A DNA stretch of 64,000 bases, from NCBI GenBank assembly GCA_016873495.1, contig VGXC01000008.1, positions 30,479 through 94,478 on the forward strand. The letters run 5' to 3'. The notes below the pieces were generated by a model. The model had not been told where the DNA came from, made no database searches, and saw nothing but the letters and a program-made list of their open reading frames with translations. This document shows, in pieces, positions 36,603-44,155 of this stretch. This DNA is from Nitrospira sp. Lineage in GTDB: Bacteria > Nitrospirota > Nitrospiria > Nitrospirales > Nitrospiraceae. Numbering within the stretch: the first letter of the stretch is position 1; each line of letters begins with the position of its first letter. The position numbers and the translations under genes were made by a program.

Positions 36603-37850
36603 ATGAGGGTCGAGCCGCCCATGAAGTTGACAGGGAAACGTCTTGTGCTCGGCGTGACCGGCAGCATCGCAGCCTACAAGGCCGTCGGGTTGTTGCGGAC
36701 GCTCATGCGGGAAGGTGCCGACGTTTCGGTCGTCATGACGCAGGCCGCCTGCCGCTTCGTGACGCCGCTGACCTTCGAGACCCTCTCCAAACATCCGGTT
36801 GCCACCGATCTCTTCGCCGCCCAGCAGGACATGCCGCATCTGACTCTGCCCGAGCGCGCCGATGCGGTGATCGTGGCCCCGGCCACCGCCAACTTGCTGG
36901 CCAAATGCGCGCTGGGCTTGGCGGACGACCTACTCAGCACCCTGCTGTTGAACGTGACCGGTCCGCTGATCGTCGCACCCGCGATGGATGGCGGGATGTG
37001 GCACCACCAGGCCCTTCAATCCCATGTTGCAACGCTTCGATCGCGGGGGGTGATGGTCTTGGACCCGGAAGAGGGGCCGCTCGCATCGGGTCGAATCGGA
37101 CTCGGACGCCTGGCGGAAGAATCCCGGATCATGGCCGCACTGGAGCAAGCGCTCGCTCCGAGACAGGACTGGGCCGGCCAACGACTGCTCGTGTCCGCCG
37201 GTCCGACGCAAGAAGCCATCGATCCGGTGCGATTCATCTCCAATCGCTCGTCCGGCAAGATGGGGTACGCCATTGCACAGGCCGCGCGCGAACGCGGCGC
37301 CGCCGTGTCGCTGGTCAGCGGCCCCACGACACTTCCTCCCCCTCCCGGCGTCGACCTGATTCATGTCGTCACGGCGGAGGAGATGCAGAAGGCGCTGCTG
37401 GCACGCTTTGCCTGGTCCAACGTCGTCGTCATGGCAGCCGCGGTAGCGGACTTCCGACCCTTACGGCCATCCTCCGCCAAATTGAAAAAGGAAGGCGGGT
37501 ACTGGAAGAAGCTGGATCTGGTCCCGACCGACGATATTCTGCAACAACTCTCGCAACAACGAAGCGACCAGATTCTCGTCGGTTTCGCCGCCGAGACCGA
37601 ATCCATGCTGGCTCAGGCGACGGCCAAATTGAAACGGAAAGGCCTGGATCTGATCGTGGGCAATAACGTTGCCGCCGAAGGCTCAGGGTTCGGCTCCGAC
37701 ACCAACGCCGCCACACTGATCGACCGTAACGGCCAGGTCAGGGAGCTGGGACTCCTGCCGAAACGGGAGTTGGCCGATCACATTCTGGATGCCGTCTTGA
37801 CATTGATCCGCCCTCGCCGAAAACCGGGGTCTTCGAAAGGCGGCGCCTGA
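36603..37850 (+). CDS. coaBC: Bifunctional phosphopantothenoylcysteine decarboxylase / phosphopantothenate-cysteine ligase
   Basis: Coenzyme A pathway. The N-terminal flavodoxin-like CoaC domain has LGVTGSIAAYKAVGLLR, His79 in MPHLTLPERAD, and APAMDGGMW. The C-terminal CoaB domain has SAGPTQEAIDPVRFISNRSS, GKMG, and AAAVADFRP with KLKK. The segment linking them is GPLASGRIGLGRL, with Ser162 where E. coli Dfp has its catalytic Cys158 (ACGD). 415 residues from ATG 36603; ATG 36621 is an alternative start. Confidence 0.94.
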   Translation: MRVEPPMKLTGKRLVLGVTGSIAAYKAVGLLRTLMREGADVSVVMTQAACRFVTPLTFETLSKHPVATDLFAAQQDMPHLTLPERADAVIVAPATANLLAKCALGLADDLLSTLLLNVTGPLIVAPAMDGGMWHHQALQSHVATLRSRGVMVLDPEEGPLASGRIGLGRLAEESRIMAALEQALAPRQDWAGQRLLVSAGPTQEAIDPVRFISNRSSGKMGYAIAQAARERGAAVSLVSGPTTLPPPPGVDLIHVVTAEEMQKALLARFAWSNVVVMAAAVADFRPLRPSSAKLKKEGGYWKKLDLVPTDDILQQLSQQRSDQILVGFAAETESMLAQATAKLKRKGLDLIVGNNVAAEGSGFGSDTNAATLIDRNGQVRELGLLPKRELADHILDAVLTLIRPRRKPGSSKGGA

Positions 37851-37920
37851 TCGTCGCCGACTCACGGCCGAGCGCGAGCACTCCCCCTCGCATCGCCGGC
37901 TCCGCTCCCATGTTCTTTTA

Positions 37921-37949
37921 TTTACTACCTACTTGAAGGCTGCTACAAT
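37921..37949 (+). promoter_or_regulatory. Promoter of the aroQ-efp-accB-accC group
   Basis: TTTACT (37921-37926), 17 bp, TACAAT (37944-37949), within the 132-bp gap after coaBC. Predicted transcription starts near 37956, about 27 nt before the aroQ ATG. Confidence 0.7.
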
Positions 37950-37982
37950 GCATGACTTCGGCAAGCGAAACCCGAGTTGGTC

Positions 37983-38477
37983 ATGGCGACGCGCACGAAC
38001 ACCACGAAAGCCCGGTCGACGCTCCGCATCCTGGTGCTGCACGGGCCCAATTTGAATCTGTTGGGAACGCGCGAGCGATCGCTCTATGGCCGCACGACGC
38101 TCAATACCATCGAGGCGCAAATGGCCAAGCTGGCCAAGCAAGAGCGCATCTACGTGGAGAGCCGGCAATCGAACCAGGAAGGGGAGTTGGTCACCTGGAT
38201 ACAGGACGCCCGCGACCGCTTCGACGCCATCGTCATCAATCCGGCCGGCTACACCCATACCAGTGTCGCCATCAGAGACGCCATTGCCGCCGTGGAGGTC
38301 CCGACCGTAGAGGTGCATCTCACCAACATCCATGCGCGGGAAAAGTTCCGCCGGCGGTCGTACATCGCCGCCGTGGCGGTGGGACAAATTTCCGGCTTCG
38401 GGCCTGCCGGCTATCTCTTGGGCATCAAGGCGGCCGTCGATCACGTGCGGCACGCGCGTGCATCCGCCGCCGACTGA
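37983..38477 (+). CDS. aroQ: 3-dehydroquinate dehydratase, type II
   Basis: Shikimate pathway step from dehydroquinate to dehydroshikimate. Type II signatures: LVLHGPNLNLLGTRERSLYG (catalytic Tyr in the lid), INPAGYTHTSVAIRDAI, and VEVHLTNIHAREKFR with the catalytic His. 164 residues from ATG 37983, about 15 longer than usual because of a basic N-terminus. First gene after the promoter at 37921-37949. Confidence 0.96.
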   Translation: MATRTNTTKARSTLRILVLHGPNLNLLGTRERSLYGRTTLNTIEAQMAKLAKQERIYVESRQSNQEGELVTWIQDARDRFDAIVINPAGYTHTSVAIRDAIAAVEVPTVEVHLTNIHAREKFRRRSYIAAVAVGQISGFGPAGYLLGIKAAVDHVRHARASAAD

Positions 38478-38511
38478 GTCGTCTAAGCAAGACAGAAAGG
38501 GGTTCTGACTC

Positions 38512-39072
38512 GTGATTTCAACCGCAGATTTTCGCAATGGGACCAGGCTGATGGTGGAGGGCGACCCATACTACATCGTCGAGTTCCAGCACGTGAAGCC
38601 AGGTAAAGGGGGCGCGTTTGTCCGCACCAAGCTGAAAAGCTACAAGACCAACAACATTCTCGATCGGACCTTCCGCTCGGGCGAACGATTCGAGGAGCCG
38701 GACCTGGAAGAGCGGGAAATGCAGTTTTTGTACGCCGCCGGCGATTCGTACACTTTCATGGACATTAAGTCTTTCGAGCAGTTTACCTATGAAAAGAAAC
38801 AACTCGGCGAGAACGCGGACCTGCTCAAAGAGAACATGATTGCAAAAATATTGGTCTATGAGCACCGACCAATCGCCGTGGAATTGCCCATCTTCATTGA
38901 ACTGAAAGTGGTGGACGGCGAACCAGGCGTTCGCGGCGATACGGCATCAGGTGGGAACAAACCCGTGATCGTGGAGACAGGCGCTGTGATCAAGGTTCCC
39001 CTGTATCTGGAAATCGGCGAAGTGATCAAGATCGACACCAGAACCAGGGAATACGTGGAGCGCGTCAGGTGA
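38512..39072 (+). CDS. efp: Translation elongation factor P
   Basis: Relieves ribosome stalling at polyproline. GTG start ([20 protein letters not shown]) with AAAGGGG upstream. The modified-lysine loop is [15 protein letters not shown], so Lys32 is the tip residue corresponding to E. coli Lys34. The C-terminal OB domain ends [15 protein letters not shown]. 186 residues, normal. No EpmA/EpmB genes are seen here. The stop overlaps the accB GTG by 4 bp. Confidence 0.97.
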   Translation: MISTADFRNGTRLMVEGDPYYIVEFQHVKPGKGGAFVRTKLKSYKTNNILDRTFRSGERFEEPDLEEREMQFLYAAGDSYTFMDIKSFEQFTYEKKQLGENADLLKENMIAKILVYEHRPIAVELPIFIELKVVDGEPGVRGDTASGGNKPVIVETGAVIKVPLYLEIGEVIKIDTRTREYVERVR

Positions 39073-39641
39073 AGAAGACACAGCCGCACCGCCAACCAGC
39101 ACGAAAGCCGACCCGCCCCAAGTCCGCGCAGGCGGAGACCCGCCTTCCGAGCACCGGCGCTTCGCAGGATCTCTCCCGGGCGCAACGCAACTATATCGCG
39201 CAACTGGTCGAGCTGTTGCAGCAGCACCACCTGACGGAATTGGAGTTGGAACGGGACGGCGTCAGAGTCCGGGTGCGCCGGGACCTCTTTCCAACTTCCA
39301 GCCAACCGGTCGCCTGGGAAAACTCCTCGGCCGGCCAGGTCGCGCAACCGGAGCCCAGCGCTGAGCCAAGTCCGACGGCGGAAGCCGACGGGGCCGTGAC
39401 GGTCACCTCGCCGATCGTCGGCACATTTTACCGGTCACCGTCTCCGGACGCCGATCCCTATGTGAACGAGGGCGATGTGGTCAAGAAGGGCCAGGTGCTC
39501 TGCATCGTGGAAGCCATGAAACTCATGAACGAGATCGAATCGGAGCTGGACGGCCGGGTCGTCAAAATCCTGGCTGAAAGCACGAAGCCCGTCGAATACG
39601 GGCAACCGCTGTTCCTGATAGCGCCCGCGTCCGCGTCATAA
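39069..39641 (+). CDS. accB: Acetyl-CoA carboxylase biotin carboxyl carrier protein
   Basis: Carries biotin for acetyl-CoA carboxylase in fatty-acid synthesis. The biotinyl site is Lys151 in [16 protein letters not shown]; the thumb region [16 protein letters not shown] precedes it. 190 residues with a basic N-terminal extension and an Ala/Pro/Glu linker. GTG start overlaps the efp stop (GTGA). accC follows after 25 bp. Confidence 0.96.
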   Translation: MKKTQPHRQPARKPTRPKSAQAETRLPSTGASQDLSRAQRNYIAQLVELLQQHHLTELELERDGVRVRVRRDLFPTSSQPVAWENSSAGQVAQPEPSAEPSPTAEADGAVTVTSPIVGTFYRSPSPDADPYVNEGDVVKKGQVLCIVEAMKLMNEIESELDGRVVKILAESTKPVEYGQPLFLIAPASAS

Positions 39642-39666
39642 GAACGACCACCCCTCAGGAGTCTCG

Positions 39667-41028
39667 GTGTTTAAGAAAGTGCTCGTCGCCAATCGAGGGG
39701 AAATCGCCCTCCGGGTCATTCGGGCCTGCAAAGAGCTCGGGATCCAGACCGTCGCGATCCATTCCGAGGCGGATGCGGCCTCGGTGCACGTGCGGACCGC
39801 GGACGAACATGTCTGCGTCGGGCCGGCCGAGAGCGCACTCAGCTATCGGAACATCCCCAATGTGCTCAGCGCCGCTGAGATTACCGGCGCCGATGCCATC
39901 CATCCCGGATACGGATTTCTGGCCGAAAACGCACATTTTGCGGAAGTCTGCGAATCCATCGGCGTGAAATTCATCGGGCCCACTTCCGAAAACATCGCCA
40001 TGATGGGGGACAAGGCCAAAGCGCGGGAGCTCATGATCCGCCGCGGCATTCCGGTCCTTCCCGGCAGCCCTGGCGAACTCCGCAGCGAAAGCGACGCGCT
40101 GGAAGCCGCCCGCAAGATCGGGTTTCCGGTCATCATCAAGGCGTCCGCCGGTGGGGGCGGCCGCGGCATGCGCGTGGTCAACAAGGAAGAGGAACTGGTC
40201 CGGGCCTTTCAGACGGCACAAGCCGAAGCCAAGTCCACCTTCGGCAACGAGGGCGTCTATCTCGAACGATACTTTCTGGAGCCCCGCCACATCGAAGTAC
40301 AGATTCTGGCCGACGAGCGGGGCCGCGTGGTGTTCCTGGGGGAACGAGACTGCTCGATCCAACGCCGCTACCAGAAGCTGGTCGAAGAAACGCCGTCCCC
40401 GGCCGTGGATGACCGCTTGCGCCGCGAGATGGGCCGCGTGGCCGTCGAAGCCATCAAGGCCGCCCACTACCGCAATGCCGGCACCGTCGAATTCCTGCTG
40501 GACAAGGACCAGAACTTTTACTTTATGGAGGTCAACGCCAGGATCCAGGTCGAGCATCCGGTGACGGAAATGGTCACAGGCATCGACCTGATCAAGGAGC
40601 AGATTCGGATCGCGGCGGGGTTGCCCCTGGCCTTCCGGCAGCAGGACATCAAATTGTCGGGCCACAGCTTCGAATGCCGGATCAACGCGGAAGATCCGGA
40701 GAAGTTCACCCCCTGTCCCGGTCCGATCTTCCGCTACCATCCGCCCGGCGGAATCGGCGTCCGGGTGGATTCGGCCATGGAAGCCAACAGTATCGTCGTC
40801 CCTCACTACGATTCCCTGATCGCCAAGCTGATCACCCACGGGCAGGATCGCGAGGAAGCCATGGCGCGGATGCGCCGGGCGCTGGGGGAGTTTGTGATCG
40901 AGGGGATCAAGACCACGATCCCGCTGCACCGGCGGATCTTCAGCGACGCAGAATTCCAAAAAGGCCGGGTCTCGACCAGTTACCTCGAACGCTTCTTGGC
41001 CAACCACCCGGTCAACCCTGCGCCCTGA
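39667..41028 (+). CDS. accC: Biotin carboxylase subunit of acetyl-CoA carboxylase
   Basis: ATP-dependent carboxylation of biotin on AccB. It starts at GTG with AGGAG upstream: [23 protein letters not shown]-grasp motifs are [14 protein letters not shown] (about 158-171), [19 protein letters not shown], and the catalytic [15 protein letters not shown]. 453 residues, full length. No carboxyltransferase genes (accA, accD) are in the window. Confidence 0.97.
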   Translation: MFKKVLVANRGEIALRVIRACKELGIQTVAIHSEADAASVHVRTADEHVCVGPAESALSYRNIPNVLSAAEITGADAIHPGYGFLAENAHFAEVCESIGVKFIGPTSENIAMMGDKAKARELMIRRGIPVLPGSPGELRSESDALEAARKIGFPVIIKASAGGGGRGMRVVNKEEELVRAFQTAQAEAKSTFGNEGVYLERYFLEPRHIEVQILADERGRVVFLGERDCSIQRRYQKLVEETPSPAVDDRLRREMGRVAVEAIKAAHYRNAGTVEFLLDKDQNFYFMEVNARIQVEHPVTEMVTGIDLIKEQIRIAAGLPLAFRQQDIKLSGHSFECRINAEDPEKFTPCPGPIFRYHPPGGIGVRVDSAMEANSIVVPHYDSLIAKLITHGQDREEAMARMRRALGEFVIEGIKTTIPLHRRIFSDAEFQKGRVSTSYLERFLANHPVNPAP

Positions 41029-41033
41029 CCCAG

Positions 41034-41675
41034 GTGGCTGCGCATCCAACCCGTTCATCTCTGCTCAAGGGCCTCTACGTCATCCTAGACCCCCTGGCGT
41101 CAGGCCCCAAGCCCTTGGGCGAGCTCTTGCGTGAGGCGGCCGCCGGCGGCGCACGCTTGTTTCAGTACCGCAACAAGACGGATTCCGCCCTGATCGCCTA
41201 TCGCCAGGCATTGCACCTCCGCCAAGTGGCCGCCGACGTGCAGGCGCTGTTCATCGTCAACGATCGCTGCGATCTGGCCCTGGCGGTCGAGGCCGACGGC
41301 GTCCACTTGGGCCAGGATGACCTTCCATTGCCCCTCGCCAGGTCCCTCATGGGGTCGAACAAGTTGATCGGCATCTCCACCCACCGAGAGGCCGACGTTC
41401 AATCCGCCATAGCCGGAGACGCCGACTATCTTGGTTTCGGCCCGATCTTTTCCACAGCCAGCAAACGGGACCATGATCCGGTGGTCGGCCTCGAAGGGCT
41501 GCGCCGAGTCAGAACCCTGACCAGACTGCCTATCTTTGCCATCGGGGGTATCACGGAGGACAACGTCGCAGCCGTCGTCGAGGCTGGCGCGGATGGGGTC
41601 GCGGTGATTTCAGCCCTGGCGCAGGCGTCCGACGTGGCGGCAACCGTCAGAACCTTCAGGAGCCGTTTCGGCTGA
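41034..41675 (+). CDS. thiE: Thiamine-phosphate synthase
   Basis: Joins the thiazole and pyrimidine moieties of thiamine. Visible motifs: GLYVILDPLA, FQYRNK, FIVNDRCDLALAV, ADGVHLGQDDLP, IGISTH, FGPIFSTASK, and AIGGIT with GVAVISAL. GTG at 41034 gives 213 residues. A longer open frame extends into accC but is not homologous and is rejected. Its last 20 bp overlap the 3' end of convergent bioD. Confidence 0.94.
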   Translation: MAAHPTRSSLLKGLYVILDPLASGPKPLGELLREAAAGGARLFQYRNKTDSALIAYRQALHLRQVAADVQALFIVNDRCDLALAVEADGVHLGQDDLPLPLARSLMGSNKLIGISTHREADVQSAIAGDADYLGFGPIFSTASKRDHDPVVGLEGLRRVRTLTRLPIFAIGGITEDNVAAVVEAGADGVAVISALAQASDVAATVRTFRSRFG

Positions 41676-42429
41676 TCAGGTCGGCCAGGGTTTCGATGCC
41701 CGGATCGTGGGCCAGCTCCGACACACCCGCAGTGCCCCCCTCGGTCAGGCTCGCCACGTAGGGCAGGGGCCCAAGCACAGGCGCGCCGCTCCGTTCTCTG
41801 AGCAATTCGACGGTCGAGGCCATTTGCAGGTCCGCATCCGAGGCCGCCTGATGCGGAAGCGGTCGGTTCAGCACGAGAGCCAGCACTAAAATCTTCCGCG
41901 TCTGCAATGCCTCGAGCGTCAACAAGGCATGGTTGACGCCACCGAGCGCGCAGCGGCCCACGAGCACGACCGGCAAGGCCAATCGCTCGATCAGATCCCG
42001 CATGTCATCACGGTCGGTGAGCGGCACACACAGCCCGCCCGCTCCCTCGACCAGTACGGAACGATATCGAGCCGCCAACCGCCCATAGGCCTCCGCGATG
42101 CGATCTAAACTGATGACCGCCCCGACTTGTCGGGCGGCGGCCAGCGGCGCAAGGGGGGCAGCGAACTGATAGGGGCTCATGAAAGCGTCGGGATCGTCGA
42201 CGGCCAAGCAGGCGCGAAGCCGTTCCCCATCGGATGGCCCAGCGGAGCTCGCCCCGTAACCGGTCTCAACCGGCTTCATCACGCCGACGGAAACTCCTCG
42301 TCGCCTCAAACAGAGGGCCAGCGCGGCCATGACCACCGTCTTACCCACGCCCGTGTCCGTTCCGGTCACAAAGCAGCCAGAGGGTGCAGGGGGCGATAGG
42401 GGAGACGCGCTCCGAGAAAGACCCGTCAT
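41656..42429 (-). CDS. bioD: Dethiobiotin synthetase
   Basis: ATP-dependent ureido-ring closure in biotin synthesis. P-loop CFVTGTDTGVGKTVVMAALA (about 19-38), VMKPVETGY and VEGAGGLCVPL are diagnostic. 257 residues, with an N-terminal Ser/Pro-rich extension of about 15. It lies 16 bp downstream of an SDR gene on the same strand. Supplying biotin to the accB-encoded carrier nearby is a functional, not operonic, link. No other bio genes are present. Confidence 0.94.
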   Translation of the reverse strand: MTGLSRSASPLSPPAPSGCFVTGTDTGVGKTVVMAALALCLRRRGVSVGVMKPVETGYGASSAGPSDGERLRACLAVDDPDAFMSPYQFAAPLAPLAAARQVGAVISLDRIAEAYGRLAARYRSVLVEGAGGLCVPLTDRDDMRDLIERLALPVVLVGRCALGGVNHALLTLEALQTRKILVLALVLNRPLPHQAASDADLQMASTVELLRERSGAPVLGPLPYVASLTEGGTAGVSELAHDPGIETLADLISRNGS

Positions 42430-42445
42430 GGTCAGAACCCTGCCA

Positions 42446-43201
42446 TCAGAGGATGCGACTATCCAGATTCCAAATCTGACCCGAGGCGGCGGGCAGCAAG
42501 GCCAGGTGATAGACAGAGTGAGCGACCGACTCCACGTCCATCAACCGCCCCAGAACATGTTGGTTTACGCCCATCGCCTCATGGAGTTCCGATTCCGTCG
42601 GCATCGCCGAGCCGGCCAGATCCGAGCGGTGCCATCCGGGGCAGACGGCATTGACCCGGACGTTGTGAACGCCCCATTCGCGAGCCGCGCTTTTCACCAG
42701 CCCCAGGAGACCCGCCTTGGCCGCAGCATAGGCGGCCTGCCCGGTCGTCCCTTGCAAGGCAGCGAAGGAAGTGACGACCAGCACGGAGCCTCCACCCTGG
42801 CCGATCATGACGGGACCCGCCGCCTGAAAGCAGTGAAACGTCCCGGTGAGGTTCGTCTGAATTGTGCTCGCCCACCGCTCCCGACTGATTTTGAGCACCA
42901 GCCCCGAGCCGGCCTGTCCCGCATTGCAGATGAGCACGTCCAGGCGTCCCCATTGGGAGCGGAAGGTATCGACCATCGTCTGCACGTGTTGAGACTCTCG
43001 GATATCGGCTTGCAGGCAAGAGGCCATCCCACCGCACTCGACGACTGCGGCAGCGGTGCGCTCCGCTTCCTCCCGCCTCGCTCGGTAGTGGACCCCGACG
43101 TTCCACCCGGCACGGCCGAATTCCACACAGAGGGCCCTGCCAATGACACCGGAGCCGCCGGTAATCAGCACGGAGGAGTGCCTGGAGGACTCAGTACCCA
43201 T
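42446..43201 (-). CDS. FabG-like short-chain dehydrogenase/reductase
   Basis: Classical SDR resembling 3-oxoacyl-ACP reductases. TGGSGVIGRALCVEFGRAG is the cofactor loop; CNAG, VTSFAALQG and YAAAK supply the catalytic Ser, Tyr and Lys. About 251 residues from ATG 43201; an ATG at 43255 in the same frame would add 18 unlike residues. Pairing with bioD suggests work on an acyl-ACP, possibly in pimeloyl supply for biotin, but that is inference. Confidence 0.85.
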   Translation of the reverse strand: MGTESSRHSSVLITGGSGVIGRALCVEFGRAGWNVGVHYRARREEAERTAAAVVECGGMASCLQADIRESQHVQTMVDTFRSQWGRLDVLICNAGQAGSGLVLKISRERWASTIQTNLTGTFHCFQAAGPVMIGQGGGSVLVVTSFAALQGTTGQAAYAAAKAGLLGLVKSAAREWGVHNVRVNAVCPGWHRSDLAGSAMPTESELHEAMGVNQHVLGRLMDVESVAHSVYHLALLPAASGQIWNLDSRIL

Positions 43202-43368
43202 CGGATCCGTCCCGTAGTGAAGGTGTCCGCGCGTCGCCCACGATGGCATTATCATGAATTGACCCGAGAAAACACAAGGAGGCCGGGCCGGTTACACGCG
43301 CTTCAGCCTTGCTCGATTTCCAACACTTGTGCTACCGTGTCGCGCCACCGTATTGAGCAGGAGTTGCG

Positions 43369-44154
43369 ATGCCCAACGACGCGTTCAAGCTGACCCTCTT
43401 GACCATGACAGCCGCTGGGCTGCTGTTTCTATCCCACCCGGCTCTCCCCCTCGCTGCCGGCGCCGAGCCTGAAATCATCGCCCATGCCGAGGAGTACTTC
43501 CCCGACACCCCGGGAAGCCGTTGGAAATACCGGGGGTATGTGGAAGAAGGGCCGCTCCAGAAAATAGCCGGCAAAGGGTTTATCAACGTCTCGACCGTCA
43601 AGGGGGTCGAAAACCTGAAAGGCGTCACGGTCAAGGCCTTTCACGACACCAATCCCGGCGACCACGGCCCCAGCGACAGTTACTATCGGCGAGACGCGGT
43701 CGGAATCGTCTACTACGGGTCTCAGCCGGGCACCCCGCTGGAAAAGCAATTGGTGCCCTATCAGATTGTTCGATTCCCCCTGGTCATCCCATCCTCGTTT
43801 CAGCAATTCGATCGAAGGGGCGTGACGCTCGGCGCGGATCTGGACGGGGATGAACAGGAAGAGAAGGTGGATGCCGAGGCCAGCGTGCACGTGCTGGGCA
43901 AGGACACCGTCTCCGTTCCGGCCGGTACGTATCAGGACGCCATCCGGATCGAGGCCCGGATGCGGATGCACATTACCCTCTCGGAAAGCGGGAGGAAGGT
44001 CTACGGTACCGACGTGATGACCGCCTGGTTTGCCAGGGGAGTAGGGCTGGTCAAGTACGTGGAGCGGCAAGAACTCCCGCCGGTCAAGACGGACCAGGGC
44101 TTCATCACCGAGATCATGGAAGAACTCGAAGAAGTGGTGATCGGCTCCCGGTAG
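43369..44154 (+). CDS. Secreted protein of unknown function
   Basis: Not recognised. The 261-residue protein has an N-terminal signal peptide (hydrophobic about 8-30, AGAEP cleavage region), then EYFPDTPGSRWKYRGYVEEG, a pattern common in exported lipocalin-like or DUF3108-like proteins. SVPAGTYQDAIRIEARMRM and WFARGVGLVKYVERQ recall the same group. It is flanked by minus-strand genes and ends 2 bp from the putA stop. Probably periplasmic or lipid-interacting, low certainty. Confidence 0.75.
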   Translation: MPNDAFKLTLLTMTAAGLLFLSHPALPLAAGAEPEIIAHAEEYFPDTPGSRWKYRGYVEEGPLQKIAGKGFINVSTVKGVENLKGVTVKAFHDTNPGDHGPSDSYYRRDAVGIVYYGSQPGTPLEKQLVPYQIVRFPLVIPSSFQQFDRRGVTLGADLDGDEQEEKVDAEASVHVLGKDTVSVPAGTYQDAIRIEARMRMHITLSESGRKVYGTDVMTAWFARGVGLVKYVERQELPPVKTDQGFITEIMEELEEVVIGSR

Positions 44155-44155
44155 T

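Noticed and set aside
40674..41033. Upstream extension of the thiE frame
   Set aside because: It lies within accC in another frame and is not similar to thiamine-phosphate synthase.
41029..41033. A thiamine (TPP) riboswitch ahead of thiE
   Set aside because: Only 5 bp separate accC and thiE, leaving no space for a leader element.
39655..41058. A 467-codon open frame on the minus strand over accC
   Set aside because: It is the antisense of a fully canonical biotin carboxylase; high GC keeps antisense frames open. No family resemblance.
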